A stretch of DNA of 64,000 nucleotides from NCBI RefSeq assembly GCF_003473485.1, contig NC_053045.1, forward strand, positions 45,302,494-45,366,493, read 5' to 3'. The notes beneath the pieces were generated by a model. The model had not been told where the DNA came from. It did no database searches and worked only from the letters and a program-made list of their open reading frames with translations. Made by a program: the position numbers and the translations under genes. Positions 10,523 through 22,200 of this stretch are shown one piece after another. Each line of letters begins with the position of its first letter. The stretch's first letter is position 1. Source of the stretch: Medicago truncatula (lineage: Eukaryota; Streptophyta; Magnoliopsida; Fabales; Fabaceae).

Positions 10523-12495
10523 ATGCATAGTAAATGTTTTTATATGTATTTATTTAATTAGCACTCTTGTTTTATTGTTTGACTTTAGTATGAGGTAATT
10601 TTATATGACTGAAAAGAAAAAGACAGATCAAATAAATACAAATAGATGATATAAGCAATGCAGGCATTGAATATACAAATAACTAACATGTCATTGTCAT
10701 GTGGGGCTGGGTTGATTCCTTCTGTTACATAATTTTAAGGTGACTAGTTGGCTAGGGTGAAACACAATGAATGATACCTCTCATGTGATAAGATCATCAT
10801 CCATTGAAAATGAGAGAGAAAGAGAGTATACAATGAAATAGAAATATAAATGAGATTTTAAGGATAGAGATTTCAGAAACATGAGAGAACGTGGAAAAAA
10901 AATTCTAAGAATACATTCTTGTAGCAATAAATGAATATGATATGAGAGTCTATTGAAATCTTCACCGGTCAAAGGAGAGAAAAAGAGAGTTTACAATGAA
11001 ACAAAGAAGAAAAGAAAATGAGATTTAAGGGTGGAGTTTTAGACACGTGAGAGAGATGAGAATACATTATCATAAAATGGGAATGGATCATCTCATGTGA
11101 CATGATGGTCCATCTTAAAATGAATTAAGGAATAGGTTTCGATCTTTATATTATTTCAATTTCAATCAAGTAAGGACTAGATCAAGAAGTTTGTGTGAAT
11201 TAAGGTATGTTTGAATTGATTTATTTAAAACATCGTATTCATAAGTTATTTTCAGTTTATTATTATAAGTTTTTCATAATTGTTCATAAACATTTCGCCA
11301 TTACAGGCAGGCCTTATGCTTAGAGGTTGTATAACATGATAAAATATTCATCATACCTGAGACTAAGTCAAAAGGACTTATGCTGTTTGGTTCCACGTTG
11401 AGTTCACTAGTTTAGCATCCCAATGCCAATTTGAAGGTGATATTAAGAAGCTACATTTCCAAGCTTCTGCCCAAACGCACGTTATATGATATATTGCCGT
11501 GAAAACAAACACATACGTAGATCTCGTGTTGGCCGAGTTATAGCCATGCCATGGAAGGGTGTTTGGTCCATCATCTATATGTTCGGAAAAATATTACAAA
11601 AAGAGGAGGATTCCATGAGAGAAAGAGATGGGATTCATCTACCTTTCATAGAAACATCCGACCTTGAACACGACACATTGCCGGCTTATGTCACAAAAGT
11701 TCCACGCCCGGACAGATTTCTATTTTGGTAAAGCTTCTAATATTCTTTGAATCCAAGGAATCAAGCCAAGTTGTAAGGCATGCTTCTTTAGAATCTTTTG
11801 GGTATAAAAACAAAGGAAAACAATACATTTTGAGCAACTAAAGATATTAAATGTCAAGGGTATCTGGTTCTTGCTTCTTTAAATTGTGAGGAATATCGAA
11901 CAGAAGCATATCTTTCACTTAGACACAAATAAGATACACCATTGAAAACACATATTCTGATTTTCCACTCATTTTTTTACTTTCTCCATCTCTTCAATTA
12001 AAAGTGAGCACTTGCATCCCATATTTTTAAACCTTTGTAACTAGAACTTTTCGCTATAATTATGGAATAATTTCTGGTTTGAAGTTTAGTCACATTTAAA
12101 GCATCTTGTTCTCAAAATCGAACTCAAATCACGTTGAGAGTCACAAATTACACGAGAAACATAAAAATATGTTTATAAGTAGGAGGCATCCCCTACTTTG
12201 TAAACCAGTTTTGTATGGTTGATTTAGATTGAACACAAATTTTAAGATAATTTCAGAATATATTCGACATCAGTTGGGCCATCAACTTTGGATCACTCGG
12301 GTCAAGTTTCAAATGTCCAATCCTAAGAGCCAAGGGAATGTTGAGAGTCCACATAATATGAAAAGTGACTTGAAAATATGTTCATATAAGTGTACAACAC
12401 AAATTTGAAATTAGTCCCAAAACAAATTCTAACATACATTTCAGTGTGTCTTTGTGCCTACAAATCTGCATTATAAATATCTTGATGCTGCATGC
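10520..12495. other. Interval between the UGT and first metacaspase
   Basis: This holds the UGT promoter and the first metacaspase promoter. An imperfect direct duplication of about 130 bases is visible (10775-10880 and 10970-11060; shared GAGAGAGAAAGAGAGT-like and ATGAGATTTTAAGG-like blocks). An 81-codon frame at 11486-11731 (ends VPRPDRFLFW) has a protein-like charge pattern, but I do not recognise it and it has no evident neighbouring exon. Confidence 0.35.
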
Positions 12496-14704
12496 ATGCT
12501 ATCTGGGCTCACACTGCAAACAATGGAAGTTACATCCAAATACAGAAGATACAAAAAGGGTGATTTATCTCCTACAAACACTACTGTGCATGTTTGCAAT
12601 GCTTGCAGAAACATTTGCAGTTCTCATCACCAAAGTGGAGAAACAAAAGCACCCTGCAGAGGTTGTTGTTGCTTTCTATGTAATATTTGTAATTCAGCTT
12701 TGGAACATGGGAAATCAAGGGAAAACTGCCTGGTTGGTTCGGTGAAAAAAATCGGAAGCAAATTGTTCAAACTTGACAATTCAAATAAAAATGGAAATTT
12801 TCTTGGTTGGTCATCATCACCATCTCCTTCAATTGCATTTCCCTCATCTTTTCCAAGAAGATATAACAAGCGTGCCGTTCTCTGTGGAGTTTCTTATTCA
12901 ACAAGAAAATTCAGGCTTAAGGGAACCATTAATGATACCAATAACATGAGAGAGCTTCTGATTAAGAATTTTAAGTTTCCAAATCAATGCATAAGAGTCC
13001 TTACAGGTATGACTATAAACTTTTATCTTACAATATTATAATTGAGTGAACGGTAACTTTGGTTCTTGAATGTGTCCGGTGGATTCATTATAGTAACTGA
13101 ATTAACCAAAATTACAAAAAAAATCCCATGTGTCTAGTTAGTCAGTTTGATTCTCAAATGAGATTTCTCGAAAGTTTGTTGTTTGTTTGATACTTAAATG
13201 TTTCCTGTATTAGTCAGTTCGGTCCATCAAATTACTAACAGTAGATTTACTCAATAATCAAACAAACTTACATAATTTGTATTCATCATGGTCACTATAC
13301 CACTAAAATGTTCCTTAATAAGAAGATCTCATATATGGTCTAAGCTACATGCTTAACCTCCACATTGTGCTACAAACTAATTAATTAATCATATTTGTAA
13401 ACTAAAACGAATTTTACGCAGAACAAGAGCAGAATGTCGATTTAATACCAACGAAACACAACATATTGGAGTCCTTAAGGTGGCTTGTGAAAGACTGTGA
13501 GGCAGGAGACTCTTTAGTATTTTACTTTTCAGGACATGGCTTGCAACAACCAGATTTCAAAGAAGATGAAATTGATGGGTTTGATGAGACTCTTTGTCCT
13601 GTTGATTTCATTAAAGAAGGAATGATTTCCGACAATGAAATAAATTCTACCATTGTTTGGCCACTCAAAAAAGGTGTCACACTTCATGCTATTGTTGATG
13701 CTTGTCATAGTGGAACAATTCTTGATCTTTTACATGTCTACAACTATCAAAGGTAGTCTAATTTTATGGTACCCTAAAATGAATAGAGAAAAAAAAAATC
13801 AATAGATAATATCTCGACACGCTTTTTATTTGTAATACATGTAAATATAATATCAACCGTTGATTTGTTCAGCGATAATCGATATTATCTTGCAGTGGCA
13901 TTTGGGAGGATAACAAGCCCCCTTCTAGAGACCCTATAAGAAAACATACAAGTGGTGGATTGGCTATTTGTCTCAGTGCTTGTGAGGATAACCAAATGGC
14001 TGCTGATAGTGCAGTAAGAATAAATTAATCTTGTTGTTTAATTTTCTTATATATATACAAGTATATGAATATGTCAATGCAATGAAATTAATTCAATAAA
14101 CGTAGGTTTTTGGTGGAAAGGGAATGAATGGTGTTCTGACTTATCTATTCACAAAAACAATTAGAGAATACCCTCGTGGAATTACTTATAGAGGTCTACT
14201 GGCAAAAATGCATGAAGAAATTAAAAAAATTAACAGAAACAGATCATTCAGTTACCGCATCTTGCACCGTAAAATTATCGCACAGGTTGGATTCCATCAC
14301 TAGATAATTTGTTTATATTAATCTTTTTTGTTTACCATGTGCTCTAATTACGAGAGATGTATCATGCATGTAAGTTAATGTTATGTTATTGTTTTCACAA
14401 CCAATGTTATGGTTGACATTTTATCCCCAATTTGTAAACAAAACCGAGTAAAGAACCATTTTAGTCCTTCCTCCCAGTCCAATTTGGTCCATGACAAAAA
14501 ATAATATTTTTGATTCATTATAACAAAAGGACTAATTAACTTGGTTTTTTTTCCCTACAAAATATAAGATAAGTATTAGTCAAAAACAACTACTTATTTA
14601 TGATGAAGATTATAACGATGAAAATGAATGCATGCATGTTGCAGGATCCTCTTTTATCATCATCTGAGAGATTTGATGTTTCTACAACAATATTCACATT
14701 GTGA
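12496..14704 (+). CDS. Type I metacaspase, first copy, with unusual Cys-rich N terminus
   Basis: Metacaspases are Arg/Lys-specific cysteine proteases related to caspases; plant type I members modulate cell death and clear aggregates. Exons: start-13006, 13422-13752, 13896-14013, 14106-14285 and 14645-14704; all phases agree. Starting at the ATG at 12523 gives 390 residues; an upstream in-frame ATG at 12496 would add nine. The catalytic His lies in FYFSGHG (about residue 200) and the catalytic Cys in VDACHSGT (about 256). Two substrate-pocket blocks (DEIDGFDE, GGLAICLSACEDNQ) are intact. The N terminus has CNACRNIC and CRGCCCFLCNIC instead of the neat paired CxxC of the LSD1-type zinc finger in the next gene. 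The ending (SSSERFDVSTTIFTL) matches the second copy in position. Probably active; the prodomain has diverged. Confidence 0.9.
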
Positions 14705-16159
14705 CCATGAGGATACAAGTTAATTGCAATTTGCAAGCCCTTGATTTGGAACTGGACAGACTGAACTTGTAGTATTTTTTTTTTTAAAAAAAAAACCTGA
14801 ATCAATGTTCGTATTCAATTTCAACCGTAGGTAGCATCAATAACTTTGATGTTGTATAGTGTCATGTTGTGTTTACTTTTTGTGATTGCATGTGGCAAAT
14901 GATTGCAACATTATTAAGGAATATAAATTCCAAAATGCGTTTCCTAATTTGTTACTTTTTGCTTATATCACCACCACCAAACAAACAGTAAATACAGAAA
15001 TTAGATGCTATATTCTTTCCAAAACTAATATATTTAAAACTTTCATGCATGATGTTAATTCTTCTCAAACCTATATACAACAAAGTACAGACACGAAATT
15101 TCATTTGGATACAAACTTAACTAATTTTCCAAATAACGTAGTAACTATTATGGACCGTTCAATCTAAAATGAATGGTAGAAATGTAAAACTATGAAAACT
15201 TGTACTGCGTAATTGAAGCCGTTAGATCGCAGATCAACAATTGAGATTGAAAACAGCGTGATTTAATTACTACATCGGATCTCGGTCCCACCTTCAATTA
15301 TAAACAAAAATTCATAATTTTTCATTCTAACTTGAAACCTCAGTATTTTTGTGGGACTTACATTCTCTTGCAAAAGCAAAAACAACCATAGTTCTTAAAG
15401 CACCTCCAATTACGCAACCTTTCGCGATGGCTTGAGTGGCCTTCACAATGTCACATGAATCTAAAACAATCAATTCATTATTTACTTCAATCATGCAACT
15501 TTAAAAAACACATATTCGAACCCACAACTTTTTAAACTTAAGGACTCACAAAAAACTCAAGACAATGCTCATATTCTTTCTTGTCTATGCACTTCAAGTT
15601 CATTAAAGTACGCAGTTACAACGAGACAGATTTAGAGCCAAACCTCGCAATGCACTCTTCCACATTTTGCACAATTGAGCTTGTTGCATGGATTATATAT
15701 GGATGGTCTGTCTGACTCTGACCAATCTATGATTGACTGCTGTATCATCTTCTAATTACTCAATTATGCAAAACTGTAAGATTAGAATAGTTCATTCTTC
15801 ATAAACTTTTTCGGGTGTTGTCTCTAATTGACTATAAGACTTAGGTTTTTTCCAATAAACTCAACCATACATTTTACATGCGAATGTCAAGCTTTACGGT
15901 ACATTACATAAATATGTATGCTAAATTTCATGGATTCCTTATTCTTGATTCTTCATCTCAACAATAATTGTCCATAGACAGAAAAACAAGTCAAGATATA
16001 TTCACTCTCCACTAGATAAAGTCATTAGAATCCTATTCTAAATAGACTTAACTGAAGTTAATGTACACTTTCTCTAAACTGTTTTCTATTATCCATTCAT
16101 AATTTATAAGCCTCACTTTCATTGGCTATACCTTCAAACAAGAAAAGAAAATTATCACA
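14705..16159. other. Spacer between the two metacaspases
   Basis: This is 3' flank of copy one, then promoter of copy two. A foldback-like pair is visible: TGCGTAATTGAAG near 15207 and CTCCAATTACGCA near 15405. No gene. The ORF at 14886-15167 has no coding character. Confidence 0.45.
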
Positions 16160-18224
16160 ATGGCAAGTAAACAACATAGATGTAACCAATGTGGAACAAT
16201 GCTGGTGGTTCCAATAGAAGTCCAAGCCTTTAAATGTTCAATGTGCAATGGCATCACACATGTTCAATCCATAAATCAAGCCTATAACTCTCTTAATCAT
16301 ATTGCAGGTCTATTTAGAGGCTTCATGAATACTATAACAACTAGCTCAGCAATTAACAGCAACTCAAGTAATTATGGGACAACTCATTTTGGGTATTATC
16401 ATCAGCCTCAGCCACTAAGGCCTTCATACCCTTTGATTCCTCCTTCTCCATATGGTTCCAAAAGGGCAGTTTTGTGTGGAATTTGCTACCATGGGAGGAG
16501 TTACAAGCTTAAGGGCTCCATCAATGATGTAAAGTGTATGAAGTACTTTCTGATTAAGGAGTTTGGGTTTCCAAGTGACTCCATTCTCATCCTCACAGGT
16601 ACTATCACCTTATAAACATGATATTTATTTACATTTAGCATCAAATGTCCATAAATATATGTGATAAGAACATGCAGATTTGATCCCAGAGTTCGGCCAA
16701 TTGTGCCTATGTCTCTGACTGCAAAGCGGTACGGTACCTTTATACTATTCAAGCTTAGAGTTTACATATTACAATTTGTTTTTAAATACTACGGTCCAAT
16801 TTACAAGATTACTCCTGACCTATAGCGGGGCGCCAGCTCGAGCTACCTGGTCATTTATTAGTAAACAATGAGCCATACGCAACAATAAATTATTTAGGTT
16901 GTTTGTCGCCAAAATATTGTGTGGTTAATGATCTTAGTCATCGGATCAAGATGAGGCAACTCACATGATATTTTAACTGCATCTAATCCAAATCCGATCA
17001 CAAAAACAAAGAACAAAGTTTGAATTTTGAAATGATACTAGCATGAGTATCATCTATTAGGCAATGTAAGATCACTTCAGTCTTTATATGAACATTGAAA
17101 ACCTACCTGCAGATGATAGGGAAGAAAGAAATCCACTAAAAATACCTACGAAATATAATATTCAAATGGCTTTAAGGTGGTTGATGGAGGGTAGCAAATC
17201 AGGGGACTCATTGGTGTTCCATTACTCAGGACATGGCACACAGGAAGTGAACATGAATGAGATTGATGATAGGTATGATAATGCAATTTGTCCTGTTGAT
17301 CATGAGCACAAGGGGAAGATGCTGAATAATGAGATTAATGCAACAATTGTTAGGCCACTACCATTTGGTGCTAAACTTCATGCCATTATTGATGCATGTC
17401 ACAGTGGGAATGTTCTTGATTTATCATTTGTGTGCAAGATGAACAGGTAAGTTTATGAATAATGCTTATTTAGTGAAGTATTAAGTGTTGATACTCTTTT
17501 CTTGTGAGCTGAATCTATTTTAACAGGGAAGGGTATTATACATGGGAGGATAATACAAATTCAAGAAATTATGAAGGCACAAAAGGAGGGGTAGCAATTT
17601 GTATTTCAGCTTGTGATGATGATCAAGTCTCTGTAGATACCTCGGTTAGTAATCATTTTTCTCTTTCATATATTTGTGCAATGTCTTACTTTTTTTAAGG
17701 TATGTTTGGATTGCTAGTAAAGAGAGTGAAATAGAATGAAATAGTCGATAAAAACATGAATGTTATCTTGGTTTATTTTATTCCATTTCATTCCACCCTA
17801 TACCAGCAATTCAAACATACCGATTCGTTGGAAAAAGAGATTGATGAACTTATTTGTGGTTTGATATAGACAGGCCTTAAGTGGAAAAGAAGTTACAGGT
17901 GCCTTGACTTATAGTTTCATCCAAACAGTGCAAAATGAACCTGGATTGACCTATGGTCACTTGCTTAGTACCATGCGTTCTACCATTCATGGCACTAAAA
18001 CAGGCATAGTTGCTCTAAATGGTCCAATTGCTTCATTTTTAAATAAACTACTTGGCCTCCGCATCAAACAGGTATTTTATTATGAGTTTCGTATTATTAA
18101 TATTTTACTATGAAGTATGAAGATGATGCTACAAAATGATTTGGATTTGGATTTGGATTTGCAGGAGGCACAATTATCATCCTCGGAGTTGTTTGACATG
18201 TATAAAAAGCAGTTTATACTATGA
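16160..18224 (+). CDS. Type I metacaspase, second copy, with LSD1-type zinc finger
   Basis: Exons: 16160-16598, 17113-17446, 17527-17644, 17874-18071 and 18165-18224, giving 382 residues with agreeing phases. The N-terminal prodomain carries an LSD1-type zinc finger: CNQCGTML, then CSMCNGITHV, with CxxC pairs at about residues 8-11 and 26-29. A Pro/Tyr/Ser-rich linker follows, as in plant AMC1-like proteins. The p20 region starts SKRAVLCGICY. The catalytic His is in FHYSGHG (about residue 187) and the Cys in IDACHSGN (about 242). The C-terminal domain contains GVAICISACDDDQ and EVTGALTYSFI. Exon boundaries match the first copy exactly, so the two arose by tandem duplication. Intron 3 carries a small transposon. 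AMC1-type members are positive regulators of hypersensitive death in Arabidopsis; the role here is inferred from family. Confidence 0.93.
17697..17823. mobile_element. MITE in intron 3 of second metacaspase
   Basis: A compact foldback of about 125 bases: left GGTATGTTTGGATTGCTAGT, right inverted GGTATGTTTGAATTGCTGGT. It lies wholly inside the intron 17645-17873. Confidence 0.8.
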
Positions 18225-19000
18225 TATGGTATATTCTCACCATCACAGAATAGTGATATATTGGAGAATCTTGAATACTACCATTTAAGGTTGTTATATA
18301 ATATAGCTCTTGATAATGTTGCACTTTACCACCATCACAGAAACTAAGGTTCCTTTTTTGTCTTTAAACTTGAAATAAAAGCCATCTAAAATAAATATAT
18401 ACAGCCTTTGAATGAGTGTTTGATTAAATGACTTTGAATGAATGTTTGATTATATGACTTAGACAAGAGAAAGAAGATTCCAACCTTTTTTATTATTTGG
18501 TAGTTTCTTCTTCTGTCAATTTATTTCTCCACTAGTTTGTTCTGAAATAATCTTCACAAACTAAACGATAATCGATTCTAAATTTCAAGCATGCTCTCAA
18601 GCCAACAGTAGAATTAGAAAATGATACAAATATTCCAATTCTAGAAAAATGTTCTCTACTGTAACAAATTCTTATTCTTACTATATGATTTAAAGCAAAT
18701 ATGACGGGACTTGCGCTTTAAAATGTACAGAGGCTACTAGGCCAATCTTATATATGCAGGTGCAAAATTATTGGCAAAATCCAATAGGGTTGAATAATAT
18801 TTCAGACAAGATATATGCACAAAATGAGTACAATGCTGCCGCGCCTCATCAACAGAGGTTTATCTCTTCTTTCCTTTCAAAATACCTTTATTCTGAAGGT
18901 GTAGTCAGTGTAAGGAAAGAACCAAAATCATATATTAATATTTCCACATCCACAGCTATTGATTTTCACTTGGAGGGAGGGAGGGAGAGAAAAAGCACAC
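18225..19000. other. Convergent 3' flanks of metacaspase 2 and OM64
   Basis: No gene. The two genes end tail to tail, 776 bases apart, so both 3' untranslated regions lie here. The reading frame at 18754-19020 is antisense to the OM64 3' end and is not supported. Confidence 0.6.
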
Positions 19001-19256
19001 TCAACTCGTCAATTTTCTGACCCGTTGCTCAGCAAGACTAGCATACTTGTTCTGCGGTTCAAGAACAAGAGCATGCTTAAAATCTGCAGAACATAAGAAA
19101 AAGGATCATTCAGGGTGATTTGAAGTGCAACGTTAAAAAATAATTGTAAGAAAATGAACTGCATATGAGAAGACAAGTGATATAGCAACTAAAAGACACA
19201 ACAACGAGCTTCCCTATGCTAAGGAATTTTCCAGTGTCTCAGAAATGAAAGTAAAT

Positions 19257-19297
<41 letters not shown>

Positions 19298-22200
19298 TAG
19301 TTTTGGAAATATACCACTAAAAACAGAAAGTGATGTATTTGCAGGAACGTAAAAAAGATATTTAAGCTTGTACATTTGCGTAAAACTTATGGCTCACCTT
19401 CAAGAGCCTCCTTATACCGAAGTAGTGATTCTCTAGCAGTTCCACGTCTCAGATATGCCTTCACATTCTGCATGGAAATTACGCACTATTCTCAGTACAG
19501 CAGATTAGTGTTATAGAAAGTTATACAAATTCGGCCGGTATCATAATTTAAAGAATCCCAACCAAATAAAGGAATCTTTGGAATTAAACATCATCAAATT
19601 GATCATTATCAAGGTGCACAAACAATAATCAGCTCCTATCAGGTAAAAGGGTGCAGCCAGCACTTTGTGTTATTTTGAGGTTGGGAGGGGCGTACTGTAA
19701 CATCTCAGAACATGAGGAAGACCCCATTCGTAGAACAGTTGGTTATTAGAGTGTAAAAAATGAAAATTAGACAACAAATATTAGAATAGAAAATAAATGG
19801 TCCATAGCCACTGTCATATTCCCATCTTCTCACCTTCTTATCAAGCAATATTGCCTTACTGCAGTCTTCTTCCGCTAGCTGAAAGCTGCATAAGTTAGCA
19901 GGTAAGAACAACAATCACAGGAAAATGGTTTAAGTGTGAGAATACTTGTTGACAGACAGGAAAAACCGCATACCATCCTAGCTTTAAGCAAGCAGCTGCT
20001 CGGTTGCAGTAGTAAGTTGCATTCGTCCCATTCAATTCAATAGCCCCCGTGTAGTGAGTGACTGCCTTATCCCATTGCTGTTCTTTAAATGCCGCATTTC
20101 CCTGCAAAAAAAAAAATCTTTTAGTAGCTTAAATAAAATTATCCAAACCCGATTTATAGCATACAAATCACACTAGATCAAGAACTAAAAACTAAAGGAT
20201 GCCCGGACAGTTTCATGAATAACTACTATAGATTTCCATAAATAATAGATGACTGTATAATTGCATAGTCACCCACCAGCCATAATTTTGAATTGGGTAA
20301 AAAGAGAGAGAGACTGACATTTATGTTAAGGGGATAAATCCAAGTGTACTTTGAGTGGGCAACAACAAAGGTTAGGAAATTTAGAAGTCCGCTTGAAGAC
20401 TCAATGGGGGCTGGTCCACATAGATCATTAACAGGGAATTGAAATGGTTCATTCGAAATAGTAGAAGAAATACATGGAACACAATGGGCTTCTCTCAAGA
20501 AAGTAGCATCAATTTTATTAGGTAATAAGCTGAGAAAATGGAAGTGGCCGTCAAGTACGAATTTCAGAAGAGAGCTAAATTCAAGGAAAAGTCATAGGGC
20601 CAAGATCAACAATAAGCTATCCATACAGAATCAGGGCAAGTGGGAGAAATCAAGAAAAATGTGTGGTGGGAACTTAAGAGTAACTTCAATCTTACTAAAA
20701 TTTACCTTTCTGAACTTCGCGAAGAATGGAGCTGTGCCCCTGTATCTATAAATGTGCAGGTACAGGAGCGATTGGTAATTCATTACATGTTACAACTAAC
20801 TAAAACAAACAAAATATAACTAACTATGACACAAAGCCTAAGCAAAGGTATTCTGTGCAACAGGCTGCATAGTATGACCCAGGCAACAACACAAGCCAGA
20901 AGCTAAACAGAGGATCATGTGAGCACAATACAGTAGCATATCAGAATACTATCTTTTTATATAAATTATTTTAAATTAGTTTTAAAGAATGTATAACACT
21001 GAGGCATTACAAGAGCCCATGAGCTCAAGGTCAACTTTGCCATTAAAATAACCTAATATTTAAGTTTAAATTCAATACAATTGAATCTGCATTAAGCCCA
21101 AGCTAAGCTAGCGAGCTTTTACTAAGGCAAGCTTACAGTTTTTGTAGGTTCAGTGCATTTTCCAATCATACTTTGCAGTAAAAAGATTTAAGGTGATACT
21201 AATCCAAGTCCCCATTTAATAACAACTTAGAATTAATTGATATTTGCATCTCATCATGAGGGGAAAAGATTTACAATTGAAACTCTTAAGGCATTGTTTG
21301 GGAGTTAGAGGGGAAAGGAGGAAAGGGCTTTGGGGGGAGAGAAGGGAAGGGGTGGTGAGTTTCTCACCCTTTCATGGGAGAAGAAATTTAAAGGAGAGGA
21401 GGAGGAGGAGAATCTTTAAGATTGACATATTTTTGTTTTGAGAGTATTATAAACGAGGGAAATGATTTGGAGAATTTGCCTAAACCCTCTCGCAATACGT
21501 TTTGAATTCCACCAAATAGGAGAGTGTTATTTTCCTGGAGAAAAATAAACCCCCCATGCACGGTGGAGCGCGGTCATCATTTTCACTTCCCGTTCCACAC
21601 TCCTTTCCCCCAAAGCCCACCCTTTCATTTCCCTCCTAACTCCAAACCAAAGCCTAAAACACCCCATCAAGCAGAATCCAACTTCACATCATGGCTTTAC
21701 AAGCTAACTGAACTGACAAGCTAATAAGAAATAATATCCTGCAGAAAAATGATTATAGAAAACTAACCTTCTCCTTTAAAAGTTCAGAAGGTTCGGTATT
21801 TCCATTGATGTTTGGTAATGGCATGGAATTGAAGCCAGAGCTAGCCTGCTCTTGAAGATTTGTATACATATCCAAGATAGTATCTAGAAGAAATTTGTCA
21901 CCTCCATGGTTTGAGATGAATGAAACAGAAATACAACAACCATCATGATATCCTAAAGGAATCGTAACCTAGAAATAATGTAAGAGCAAAACACAAGTCC
22001 ATAAAATTTTTAGAGCAATAAATAAAAAAATTGACTCTAGAGCTAAAGGATATCAAATTACCTGACAACAACCAGACATAGTAGCAATGCTGGATAATGC
22101 AAAACTTCTATCATGGAACTCAGAGCAAAAACCTTTCTTTGCATTAAGCTTTAGTGGACTGTCTGCTACAGAGGGAATAACTAGTATTCCACCATCCTGT

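Noticed and set aside
11486..11731. 81-codon frame upstream of the metacaspases
   Set aside because: Looks mildly protein-like but I recognise no family and see no splice partners; left in the interval note and not called a gene.
21244..21724. Arg/Gly-rich and Pro-rich frames
   Set aside because: They are translations of the purine-rich and pyrimidine-rich arms of a foldback element.
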